A stretch of DNA of 64,000 bases, from positions 620,001-684,000 of the forward strand of contig CAWBJY010000011.1 in the NCBI GenBank assembly GCA_963789215.1. Reading direction: 5' to 3'. The notes beneath the pieces are model-generated. The model was given only the letters and a program-made list of their open reading frames with translations. It had not been told where the DNA came from and ran no database searches. The stretch's first letter is position 1, and every line of letters starts with the position of its first letter. The position numbers and the translations under genes were made by a program. This document shows, piece by piece, positions 54,683-63,526 of this stretch. This stretch comes from Phormidesmis sp963789215 (GTDB lineage Bacteria > Cyanobacteriota > Cyanobacteriia > Phormidesmidales > Phormidesmidaceae).

Positions 54683-56137
54683 TTGACGACTATGACCTTT
54701 TCTCAGATGCGATGTTGGCGATATGCTGTCCCTTGCGCGATCGCTCTACTCATAGCGAGCAGCAGTTGGTGGCGTAACACTCGAAGCGATCGCGCCTCTA
54801 AACAGCCTAATGCAATCACCCCTCTAGTCGCACCACTTACTCAAGATGCCAAAATCCAGGTCTTCTTCAACCATTCTGAAGCAAGTGTTTACACCGACCC
54901 CTATCGTCAAATTACCCGTCATGGCGACAACCTAGAAGCCGTTATCATCACTGCTATTGAGCAGGCTAGTACCTCTGTTGACGTAGCGGTTCAAGCGCTA
55001 AACCTGCCCTTGATAGCCCAAGCGTTGATCGATAGCCATCGTCGAGGCGTCAAAGTTCGGCTCATTCTAGAAAACCAGTACTCGCAGCCTTGGAGCCAGG
55101 CCGTATCTGGAAAGGCCCCTCCAAAAGTAGCGCTGGAGCAGCTGGCTGACTGGAGCCTTTTAGCTGATACTAACGAAGATGGACAGATAACCCCATCAGA
55201 ACTTGCTAGTACAGATGCTCTGCGCTTGCTGCAAAACGCAGATGTGCCTCAAATAGATGACACCGCGGACGGCTCGAAAGGGAGCGGTCTTATGCACCAT
55301 AAATTCCTGGTTGCCGATCGCCGCTGGGTTGTGACCGGTTCGGCTAACTTCACGCTCTCGGGCCTCCACGGCGACGCTGCTGAGGCGAGCAGCCGCGGTA
55401 ATGCCAACAGCCTGCTCAAAATAGATAGTCCCTCGCTAGCTCAGCAACTGACAGCGGAGTTCGACCTAATGTGGGGCGACGGGCCAGCGCTCCGCCCCGA
55501 CAGCCGGTTTGGTCTAAACAAGCCTATTCGTCCTGCCTATCAAGTAAACCTAGCGCAAGGAAGCCACCTGACCCTTCAGTTCTCTCCCTTATCGGCCACC
55601 CAGCCATGGGACAACAGCGTTAACGGATTGATTGCTCGTACCCTTGCCCAATCTTCTCAGCAAATAGATCTAGCGCTTTTTGTCTTCTCCGAGCAGCGGC
55701 TAGCCGATCAGCTAGAGATTCAGTCAGCGTTAGGCAGCGATCTGCGTGTGCTCATCGACGCTAGCTTTATCTATCGTAGCTATAGCGAAGCGCTCGATTT
55801 GCTCGGAAAAGCCATGCCCGATCAACGCTGCCGGATAGAACCCAACAATCGTCCCTGGCTCAACCCAATTAACTCCGTGCAATCTCCTCAGATGCCCCCC
55901 GGCGACAAACTTCATCATAAGTTTGCAACTATAGATGAGACTACTGTTATCGTAGGATCTCAGAACTGGAGCCACGCAGCCAACACAGCTAACGACGAAA
56001 CGCTACTGGTAATTCACAATCCGACCGTTGCAGCTCACTTCAGCCGCGAATTTGAGAGACTTTATCAGACGACTCGTCAAGATGATTGGGCATATTTAAA
56101 CCAAAAGCTCAGCGCTAGCGAACAAAGATGTCGTTGA
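54683..56137 (+). CDS. Phospholipase D-like protein with EF-hand loop
   Basis: A 484-residue exported or membrane-anchored PLD-superfamily protein. Residues 13-30 are a hydrophobic signal/anchor. Two HKD motifs are intact: MHHKFLVADRRWVVTGSANFT (His206, Lys207) and LHHKFATIDETTVIVGSQNWS. Activity on phospholipids or nucleic acids is possible; the family includes Nuc-type endonucleases and cardiolipin synthases. In domain 1, residues 162-173 read DTNEDGQITPSE, a canonical EF-hand calcium loop, 43 residues before the first HKD. A following stretch up to DDTADGSKG appears inserted. Calcium control of the enzyme is inference. It is isolated from neighbours. Confidence 0.88.
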   Translation: MTTMTFSQMRCWRYAVPCAIALLIASSSWWRNTRSDRASKQPNAITPLVAPLTQDAKIQVFFNHSEASVYTDPYRQITRHGDNLEAVIITAIEQASTSVDVAVQALNLPLIAQALIDSHRRGVKVRLILENQYSQPWSQAVSGKAPPKVALEQLADWSLLADTNEDGQITPSELASTDALRLLQNADVPQIDDTADGSKGSGLMHHKFLVADRRWVVTGSANFTLSGLHGDAAEASSRGNANSLLKIDSPSLAQQLTAEFDLMWGDGPALRPDSRFGLNKPIRPAYQVNLAQGSHLTLQFSPLSATQPWDNSVNGLIARTLAQSSQQIDLALFVFSEQRLADQLEIQSALGSDLRVLIDASFIYRSYSEALDLLGKAMPDQRCRIEPNNRPWLNPINSVQSPQMPPGDKLHHKFATIDETTVIVGSQNWSHAANTANDETLLVIHNPTVAAHFSREFERLYQTTRQDDWAYLNQKLSASEQRCR

Positions 56138-56695
56138 CCCGGTTGTTGCCGGTCATTCGCAGATCGCGCCGCAAAAGCTTTGGAACAAATTCATGCTTCT
56201 TTAAATGCCTGCTACAGACAATCGCTTCTCTTACTTGGATAATGTATGTATATGTATAAACCGCTGCACGTATTGTGTAGTTGCTGAGTGACCTGCCTCA
56301 TATGAGAAGTAGAACCTTTCACACTAGTCTAAGGGCTGTATCTATCGACACTTGCTCGATATCAATAGCGCCCCTACAGCAGTATCTAACTATATGCACT
56401 GCATCAGTTTGTAAGTGAAAACACCGATGGGTATGAAAATCGTGCAAATTGCCGCCATCGGCCTCTACTCCGAATAGCCTTTGTATATTTCTGATTCGGT
56501 CTTTAAAGAACGGCTGCTTTTTTTAAGAGATCGGGTGAAGACATTGTAAAACGCTCCGATTAAACCCCCTTTCCGTAGAGCTGACTAGTTGAATGTACTT
56601 ATTACATCTTTTATTGGCCAAGACGCATACTCTCTAGTCTTCGGTTTGTCTTCTGTCATCCATCAACGTCCGCTTATAGCGAGCATATTTATACT
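56138..56695. other. Gene-free region before the polysaccharide locus
   Basis: About 560 bases. I find no coding frame, no RNA family and no strong inverted repeat. A poly-T stretch near 56515-56525 lacks a clear stem. It probably carries the promoter of the glycosyltransferase gene. Confidence 0.3.
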
Positions 56696-57883
56696 GTGAA
56701 CAAATTATCGATACTCGGCTGTCGCGGAATCCCTGGTAACCATGGCGGCTTTGAAACATTCGCAGAGCGACTATCCCGCTATCTCGTCGGACAGGGATGG
56801 GCTGTGACCGTCTACTGCGAAGACTACAAAAGCAAAGAAATTTCGGAGGAGTACTGGAACGGTATTCGCCTAGTTAACATCCCCGTGCCGAGCGCGACTG
56901 CTTCAGCAACTATCCTTTTCGATTGGAAGTCTACGCTGCACGCCGCTAAAGAAGGCAATTTAATTCTGACACTAGGCTACAACACAGCCATCTTTTGTAG
57001 CTGGTATCGATTGAAAGGATTGACCAACGTTATCAATATGGATGGTATAGAGTGGCGACGGCAAAAATGGAGTGCTCCGGAGAAAGCCTGGCTATATTTA
57101 AACGAGCGGTTGGGCTGTCTGCTAGGTAATCATCTGGTTGCGGATCATCCCGAGATCGCAGATCACTTAGCAACTCGGGTCTCTCGCCAAAAAATTACGA
57201 TGATTCCCTACGGCGCGGAGCGCGTAGGGGCCGCAGACGTTAGTCTATTATCCCCCTACGGACTTAATCCGGGCGGATATTCAATCGTCATTGCCAGGCC
57301 AGAACCCGAAAACAATATTCTAGAGATTGTCTCGGCTTTCTCCAGTCGCAAAAGAAACGTCAAGCTAGTCGTGCTAGGAAACTATTATCCAGACAAAAAT
57401 AACTATCACCTACAGGTTCAAGAGGCCGCTAGTGATGAGGTGATTTTCCCCGGAGGAATCTACGACGCGGATACGGTAGGCGCACTGCGATACTATGCAA
57501 CGCTGTACCTTCATGGCCACTCCGTGGGTGGGACTAATCCTTCTTTGGTTGAGGCTATGGGCGCAGGTGCAGCTGTACTAGCCCACGATAATCGGTTTAA
57601 TCGATGGGTTGCAGGTCCAGATGCTTGCTACTTCAAAGATGAGTCCGAATGCGCTCGTGAGTTTGACCGTCTGCTAGACGACGCTCAAGTTCGTCACTCA
57701 ATGAAGCTAGCTAGTCTGCAACGGTTTAGAGAAGGTTTCTCCGCAGATATTGAATGCCAAGCTTATGAGTCTTTGTTAAAGCAAGCTCTAAGCAATAACT
57801 TTTCTGATTTTAGTCAGCCTCGAGGGGTTCTTCCTGCTCAGCCTGAAGCTGCGCCCGTTGGTAGTAGCCGTAGCCATCGTTGA
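56696..57883 (+). CDS. DUF1972/GT4-type glycosyltransferase
   Basis: A 395-residue cytosolic GT-B glycosyltransferase. The N-terminal DUF1972 domain starts LSILGCRGIPGNHGGFETFAERLSRYL and continues INMDGIEWRRQKWS. The C-terminal GT4 domain has VIARPEPENN, KLVVLGNY and the nucleotide-sugar-binding GGTNPSLVEAMGAGAAVLAHDN with the catalytic Glu. Relatives transfer rhamnose or similar sugars in exopolysaccharide or capsule assembly. The start codon is GTG at 56696. The gene opens the polysaccharide locus and points away from wza-wzz-wzx. Confidence 0.9.
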   Translation: MNKLSILGCRGIPGNHGGFETFAERLSRYLVGQGWAVTVYCEDYKSKEISEEYWNGIRLVNIPVPSATASATILFDWKSTLHAAKEGNLILTLGYNTAIFCSWYRLKGLTNVINMDGIEWRRQKWSAPEKAWLYLNERLGCLLGNHLVADHPEIADHLATRVSRQKITMIPYGAERVGAADVSLLSPYGLNPGGYSIVIARPEPENNILEIVSAFSSRKRNVKLVVLGNYYPDKNNYHLQVQEAASDEVIFPGGIYDADTVGALRYYATLYLHGHSVGGTNPSLVEAMGAGAAVLAHDNRFNRWVAGPDACYFKDESECAREFDRLLDDAQVRHSMKLASLQRFREGFSADIECQAYESLLKQALSNNFSDFSQPRGVLPAQPEAAPVGSSRSHR

Positions 57884-58134
57884 TGATCGATATCCTAAGC
57901 GAGCAAAGCCTGGCGAACTATTCTTCTCGTCATCCTCGCGTAGCCTGTCGCAGCATCAAATAAGCAAACGGGTTCGCAATTAGCAAGACTGTACGAACTA
58001 GAGTGCCAAATGGTATTGGGGAGCGAAACTACCTGTTAAGTCTGATAACCTTACAGACAAAAAGCCCTGATTAAATCCGTAGACACAGCAGAAGCGCCTA
58101 CTCGAAACTAGGCATGACAAGGGAGGTTTGTTTG

Positions 58135-59436
58135 TCAGGAATCACTTTGAGCAGACATCTTAGTGAGCGAACCGACAATAGTCATATCTATATTTAAAGC
58201 TCTTTTGACCGTTATTAAACTAATAAGCGCTCCTGCTGCACTGCCCAAGGACGTAGCTAAGGCTGCACCATTGACACCCCATAAGGGAATGAATACAGCG
58301 TTGAGTACAATATTCGAGATGGTCGCTCCCCACCCGATAGTTGCGGCCTCTCTCTCGTGCCCGGTCATGTTCAAAGCGCCGTAAGATAGTCCCATAGACG
58401 TGGCGATAAAATTTCCTGTGCAGAATATGTAGAGTGCATTTTGACCTTCTAGAAACTCTGGCCCGAACAGGCTTAGATAGAAGGAACTGAAGACAATTAG
58501 CGTAGCGGCAAAAAGAAAGGCTATACCCGCAACGATTCTAACGCTTGAGGTAATTGTTTTTTGCAGTTCAGCCGTTTTGCCGCTGGCATACTTACTTGCA
58601 ATAACGGGAGACAAGCTGCTACCAACGGCCATTAAGATAAAGGTAATTAGCTGCGCCCCTCGGTTGACAGGGACATAAAGGCCCACGGCTGTTGCGCCCT
58701 TAAAGGAACCTAGCATAAGCACATCTACCTGTGAGTTGATGATAGGTACGCTTTCTAGCAGCATGAAAGGTATTGCTGCGCTGAGCCAAAATCGGCCTTC
58801 ATACGCTGGCTTAGCCTCAACGACTTCGTTGGGCAGTGTTTGCTTCAGAAACCTGCTGACAATCAGTAGCGTAATGCCGCTGCCTATGCCATAGAAAATA
58901 ATGACCCATAGTGGCGTCAGGGCATCACCTAAAACAAAATAGGCTCCTACCGTAAGGATAATCAAAATAAGTGGATCGAACAGTAGCTCGGGTAGTAACC
59001 CTTGCGTGATATTGTTCAGACCTCTCATAGCGCCTCTTCTAACATTCCGTAGAGACAAAGCTGGCATCAGCAGCATAGCTACACAAAATCCTAGAAAGGT
59101 TTCTGACTGTGTTCCACCTCTTAGAACTGAGGCCACTAGAATTGCCAAGAGACCAACACTTATAGAAGAGATAATGACAGTTCTATTTGCCCATTTGAGA
59201 AGGCCGTTCATCAGAGGCCACGAAGCTTGTGTCTGATAAACGGCTATTTGCTTAACGACAAAATTATCAAAGCCCATTGTGGCGGGCACGCTTAGTAAGT
59301 AAGCCCAGACGATAGAGTAGGTATAGATACCAAAGCCTGATTGGCCTAACACTCTCGCTAATAAAATGCTGGTTAGGAATGTCAACGCTGAATAGATCAG
59401 TCTTAGACCAAAAACGCCAGCAATTTTACTTTTCAT
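58135..59436 (-). CDS. wzx: Polysaccharide flippase (Wzx/RfbX, MOP superfamily)
   Basis: A ~433-residue polytopic membrane protein with about 12-14 predicted helices. The N-terminal block KSKIAGVFGLRLIYSALTFLTSILLARVLGQSGFGIYTYS is split as typical for Wzx/PST proteins, and GLYVPVNRGAQLITFILMAVGSSLSPVIA marks the second half. It should move lipid-linked repeat units across the cytoplasmic membrane. I chose the ATG at 59436; an ATG 17 codons upstream lies inside the loop of a hairpin. It is the third gene of the wza-wzz-wzx series on the minus strand, separated from wzz by long hairpins. Confidence 0.88.
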   Translation of the reverse strand: MKSKIAGVFGLRLIYSALTFLTSILLARVLGQSGFGIYTYSIVWAYLLSVPATMGFDNFVVKQIAVYQTQASWPLMNGLLKWANRTVIISSISVGLLAILVASVLRGGTQSETFLGFCVAMLLMPALSLRNVRRGAMRGLNNITQGLLPELLFDPLILIILTVGAYFVLGDALTPLWVIIFYGIGSGITLLIVSRFLKQTLPNEVVEAKPAYEGRFWLSAAIPFMLLESVPIINSQVDVLMLGSFKGATAVGLYVPVNRGAQLITFILMAVGSSLSPVIASKYASGKTAELQKTITSSVRIVAGIAFLFAATLIVFSSFYLSLFGPEFLEGQNALYIFCTGNFIATSMGLSYGALNMTGHEREAATIGWGATISNIVLNAVFIPLWGVNGAALATSLGSAAGALISLITVKRALNIDMTIVGSLTKMSAQSDS

Positions 59437-59463
59437 TCTGTCCGTTGTAGGTGCATAGGTTGC

Positions 59464-59502
59464 GCGGCAAACACCTGAATACTTCATTTAGGTGTTTGCC
59501 GC
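59464..59502. repeat. 13-bp perfect inverted repeat before wzx
   Basis: GCGGCAAACACCT (59464-59476) and AGGTGTTTGCCGC (59490-59502) flank a 13-base loop. It lies 28 bases upstream of the wzx ATG and within the likely 5' leader. No T-tract follows on the minus strand. It may act as leader hairpin, attenuator or dimer-operator. Confidence 0.8.
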
Positions 59503-59737
59503 TATTCTTTAAATACTATTGTTTGCCGAATACTATATAGGTTTTGGCGACTGGCTATATGGCAAGGTTTGCGATCACTAATCAATGTAAGCGGATCTTA
59601 TGTAATCGAATTTATATAGGTATAACGTTAATTTGAGTTACCGTCTTAATCTTGTAGTTTGGGAGCCATTGCTTTAATGCCTTGCCGTTTCACTCTTTAA
59701 AGAGACTGAGGCTTTAAGAAGTTCTTTTGAAGACGAA

Positions 59738-59781
59738 CTTTGCGCTCAAAGTCTTTGTAATCAAAGACTTTGAGCGCAAAG
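59738..59781 (-). terminator. 20-bp perfect hairpin after wzz
   Basis: CTTTGCGCTCAAAGTCTTTG (59738-59757) and its exact complement (59762-59781) flank a 4-base loop. It starts 41 bases after the wzz stop. On the minus strand TTCGTCTTCAAAAG follows, a poor T-tract, so it may be a terminator or an RNA-stabilising 3' hairpin. A weaker AAGTTC/GAACTT stem overlaps its lower flank. Confidence 0.65.
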
Positions 59782-59821
59782 GAATTGTGGCTGTAAAGGG
59801 CTTATACCCGTAAAATCCTTT

Positions 59822-61255
59822 TTATGCTCTAAAAGGGAAATCAACTGATTCCAGCGTTTCGTCGTTCTTCCTGTTTGTCCATAGCAGCAACAGTCCTGTC
59901 GTTGCTAGGAATGAACCTGCTAACGCCCCAACTACTGCAATTGCTGGGCTTGGCGAGACGTATTTGTCTTCATCTGGCAGCGTTGGCTCAGCTGCTAGCT
60001 GAATAGGCGGATAAATATTGTAGATGTCGTCTTCAGTTAGATCAAGAGTCGTTCCGGCAGAGGCAAAGAGTGTCTCCGCTGCGTTCAAGTCTTGTCTCAA
60101 TCGGTCTGACGTAAATTTATTCTGCGTGAGCGTTCCCAGTCTTGCCTCAAGCACATTAATTTGGTTGGCCAACTCTGTTGTCTGAGATTGGAGTCCTTTT
60201 TGGCTAGCCCGATCGGCTACAGCGGACTCAAAGAGCGTACCTCTTGAGGCTGCGACTCTTGGGTCAAGACCGAGGGGCGCTAGCTGAGTTAAAGTCTTTT
60301 GGTCAACCTGTCTATCTAGCAGGAACGAGCCTCTAGTTTCTACCGCTGCGAGCAACCCTTCAACTTCAGCGCGCTTAGCGACAACTTGGGGATGCTGATC
60401 GCCTAGCTGCGATGAAATATCAGCAAACTCGGCGGCTGCGGTACCGTATTCTATGAACTGGCTTTGATAGACAGGGTCTCCCTGTAATTTATAGGCATCT
60501 CCAGCGCCAGCAGACGAGTCGTTGATATCTGTTGCTAACTGTCTGACGCGCCCGTCTAAGCCTCTTTCTTGAGCCAGCGCCTGCGCGTACTGTTGACGCA
60601 GTTGCTCGATACCAGAAGCCAAGTTTTCTATCTGCGAGTCGGAGCTTAACCCCGAAGAAGCCTGATAGCCAGCTAGTGACTTTTGAGCCTTTTCCACTTG
60701 CTGCCGAGCCGACTCCAGATTCTGTCTAGTTTTATCTTCCCGACGAGCGACCTCTGACTCTCTAAGGCTTTCCACAGTTTGATCGAGCACAGCGTACATA
60801 GCTCTAGCCTTCTGTTGCGCCATTTCGGGCGTCTCGCCTTCGACTACCAGCTGGATGATAGAGCTTTGCGTGTCGGTGGTAACTTCTACGTCTCCATAAT
60901 CTTCGACGGTCATGCCGACTTGAGCCGCTGCCTCTTTCTTTAAAGCTAGGCTCTCTAGCAGGTAAACATAGTCCGATCTAGGATCGTCTGCTGCCGAACC
61001 TGAGTTGTTAGCAGATTGAGAAGTTCTCAATCCGTCGGGCAGCGTGACGTCTACGCTAGAAGCCGTTGTGAGTACCTTGGCGCCCCACTCACTCTTGTAC
61101 TGCTTAGGAGATAAAGTGATGTACGCTAGCGCCAATCCCCAAATGAGGGTATTGGCGAGTAAGCCCAAGCCTAAATAGTTCCATTTAGAGCGCTGAGAAT
61201 GAACTTTTTCAGTTCTTCCTTGGGGCGGAAATTGAGGAAAAGATAGGTCAGTCAT
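59822..61255 (-). CDS. Wzz/GumC-type polysaccharide co-polymerase
   Basis: A 477-residue inner-membrane protein that controls chain length and couples synthesis with export. Two terminal membrane helices (about residues 27-47 and 436-459) bracket a periplasmic region with long coiled coils (ARREDKTRQNLESARQQVEKAQKSL, IEQLRQQYAQALAQERGLDGRV). The PSPAIAVVGALAGSFLATTG end is the family's proline-containing second helix. No C-terminal BY-kinase domain is present, so phosphorylation control, if any, depends on a separate kinase. It lies 75 bases after wza on the same strand. Confidence 0.9.
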   Translation of the reverse strand: MTDLSFPQFPPQGRTEKVHSQRSKWNYLGLGLLANTLIWGLALAYITLSPKQYKSEWGAKVLTTASSVDVTLPDGLRTSQSANNSGSAADDPRSDYVYLLESLALKKEAAAQVGMTVEDYGDVEVTTDTQSSIIQLVVEGETPEMAQQKARAMYAVLDQTVESLRESEVARREDKTRQNLESARQQVEKAQKSLAGYQASSGLSSDSQIENLASGIEQLRQQYAQALAQERGLDGRVRQLATDINDSSAGAGDAYKLQGDPVYQSQFIEYGTAAAEFADISSQLGDQHPQVVAKRAEVEGLLAAVETRGSFLLDRQVDQKTLTQLAPLGLDPRVAASRGTLFESAVADRASQKGLQSQTTELANQINVLEARLGTLTQNKFTSDRLRQDLNAAETLFASAGTTLDLTEDDIYNIYPPIQLAAEPTLPDEDKYVSPSPAIAVVGALAGSFLATTGLLLLWTNRKNDETLESVDFPFRA

Positions 61256-61330
61256 AAGTCAATTGAGTAAGTATTGGAGAAAACAGTAGAGCTTGTAGTG
61301 CGGTCTAGATGAGCCAAGAAAGACAAGTCG

Positions 61331-62578
61331 TCAGTTGTTGTTGCCGAAGACGTTAAACAGTAAATTCAGAGGGCTGAGGAAATCGGTAACAGTGCCGAGA
61401 ATACCGCGAACGTTGGTATTGCGGGAATCGTAGCAAGCGATCGCATCTTCTGGCATCAAAAACGGATTTTCAGCCGCAGTTTTAGTCTCATCACTTACTA
61501 GGTCATTGACTCTGTACTCTGAAGTTTTGAGAGAGCCTGTGAGCGAATCCGTTTGAATTAGCACTGCCCGCCGATTAGCGTTTGTCGTACGGGTTCCACC
61601 GACACACTGAGCTGCGACCAAAGCCTGAGCCAGATTAGTGCCGTACTTAAAGCTCGCTGAGTTAATACCCTGGTTGCGATCTAGGTTATTACTAGAGCCT
61701 TCGGTTACGTTTGAGACGTATAGTTCCACGCTATCAGGTGTAATTTGAGAAGGCTGTACCAGTATTGGTTGAAATGTCCCAGAATCAGGGATGATGATTT
61801 GGTCGCCTGAGATTAACGGAAAGTCAGTAACTGTCGCGCCTAAAAAGAGTCCAGAAAGATCGACAACCGTCGATTCTGTCCCTCTAATCACCTGAACTTG
61901 TGTGACATCAGCCGTTGGCTTAACGCCTCCAATTGCTTTGAGCGCGCTGGTTAAGTAGCGCTCTAGCGGATAGTCTCCGGGCGTGTTCCCCGTTGTATTT
62001 TCCGGTCCTACTGTCCCATCTTCTGTCATGTTAGAGAGTAAAATTCGGCCTGGTTCAAATACTTCTCCCGCTACTGCAATCTGAATCGGTGAGTAGTCGA
62101 GTACCTGAATACTGGCGTTGACTATCCCCGGACGGAAATACCCTCGCTGAACTAACACGTTGGTTAGCCGTTCTTGAACCTGCATGGGGGACAAACCTAG
62201 TACAGGTAGCGGATCGATCAATGGAATTTCCAGATTTCCACTGAAGTTGACAACGTACTCGCCGGTAAATTCTTCGCCCCCAATGCCGGGAATTTTGAGG
62301 CTAAGCAAGTCACCTGGGGAGAGAGGAATGTTTTGTCGTTCGATGCTGGGAAGAACGCCATTACGCTGTACTGCTGGAAAAAAGGCTGGTGGTACAGCCT
62401 CTATAACGCCTTCTGAGGAAGGCTGCGGCAGGCTAGGTAACGTCTGTGCTGAAACGCTGCTTGCCGGAAACCAGAAAGCTGGAATAGAGGCTAACCCTAC
62501 AGCCGCTTTCAAGAAGTACGTCAGTCTGCCTGCGCTTTTATCTTTTGAAGAGATTGACTGTTTCACCGCTTTACTCAT
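61331..62578 (-). CDS. Wza-type polysaccharide export lipoprotein/secretin family protein
   Basis: A 415-residue exported protein: signal peptide (LTYFLKAAVGLASIPAFWFPASSVSAQ) and the polysaccharide biosynthesis/export domain (LSPGDLLSLKIPGIGGEEFTG, VNFSGNLEIPLIDPLPVLGLSPMQVQERLTNVL). Two SLBB-type segments follow (IQIAVAGEVFEPGRILL and QIIIPDSGTF). The protein should form the outer-membrane export channel that works with the Wzz protein downstream. No lipobox Cys is seen. The ATG at 62578 is preferred; a TTG 16 codons upstream is in frame. Confidence 0.9.
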   Translation of the reverse strand: MSKAVKQSISSKDKSAGRLTYFLKAAVGLASIPAFWFPASSVSAQTLPSLPQPSSEGVIEAVPPAFFPAVQRNGVLPSIERQNIPLSPGDLLSLKIPGIGGEEFTGEYVVNFSGNLEIPLIDPLPVLGLSPMQVQERLTNVLVQRGYFRPGIVNASIQVLDYSPIQIAVAGEVFEPGRILLSNMTEDGTVGPENTTGNTPGDYPLERYLTSALKAIGGVKPTADVTQVQVIRGTESTVVDLSGLFLGATVTDFPLISGDQIIIPDSGTFQPILVQPSQITPDSVELYVSNVTEGSSNNLDRNQGINSASFKYGTNLAQALVAAQCVGGTRTTNANRRAVLIQTDSLTGSLKTSEYRVNDLVSDETKTAAENPFLMPEDAIACYDSRNTNVRGILGTVTDFLSPLNLLFNVFGNNN

Positions 62579-63526
62579 CTTAATATGTGATTTCTGTGAT
62601 TTCTGTATTGACGTTATCTTTGACAAGTCTGCCCTCGCGGTTCTTATGAGATTACGCGATTTCAGACCTTGTTCTAACCTTTGAAGGAGCCAATCGTCTT
62701 TGAAGCGATAACTTCAGGCTGGCAACGTCTCAGATTCAGTAATTAAAACCTTCTGGCTAGTGATAATACCGTCAGGATTAGTTTCGAACATTCAGCATAG
62801 TTACTGATTCGTACTTCTGATAGTAGAGTTATGGTCAGTCTCAAGCCTAGTGGATGCATCATAAATGAAGAACTATTCACGGTTTTTGCGGCTTTTATAA
62901 AAATCTCCTTCATCAACCGTTTTTTTATCTGACAATTGACTTTGTATGGCGTACAATCTACGCTATTGTCCGCTGACAAGCAATGGTTCAAGTCACTGAA
63001 AGCCTCGTCTTACTTGGAATTGCTGTACGCTTTTATACCTAATTTCTGCTAAGGCTCGCGCAGCCCCTCGTGCCCAAATTCTATACTAGGCATGCCCCCA
63101 GTTGGCAATCAGCATTAGGCTACTGGCTCAAGGGCTGCTACATATCTGCGGCAGTCCTCCTGCGTTTGCTGTGCAAAAAAAGGCTTCCCCAGTAGCTTAC
63201 GCGCTTGGGTCTACGCTGGCGTTTTGCGCTAGTCCTTACAGGCAGCAGACACACTTTTCGGCTAACTGCTCTTTCTAGGCAGTGCATCCTAGAGCTAGTC
63301 TCTCTGCCTAGATAAATAATTAGCTATACACGCATCTATAGGCGAAAAGCTGTTTTCTCAAAGTTTTTACACTATTTCGAAAGCATCTTTTGAAACAGAA
63401 CAGAAGACGATAGCTTTACAGTAACTTTGCAGCATGAGTAATTTTACCTGAAAAAATATTCCTAGCCTCCCTATTTTGCAGGAGGGGTGGCGTAAACTTG
63501 GCGTTAAAGCAAGCAAATGTAGATGA
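62579..63526. other. Long divergent intergenic region of the polysaccharide locus
   Basis: About 950 bases between wza and the truncated ligase gene. Only short frames without coding character are present. An 8-bp inverted repeat CTAGGCAG/CTGCCTAG spans 63275-63311 with an inner CTAG-AG-CTAG palindrome. AGGAGGGG near 63478-63485 looks like a ribosome site but has no good start behind it. The region may include promoters, a long 5' leader or remains of a lost gene. Confidence 0.35.

Noticed and set aside
62743..62991. An 82-codon minus-strand frame upstream of wza
   Set aside because: Composition is unlike neighbouring genes, no ribosome site or family is recognisable, and the region looks regulatory.
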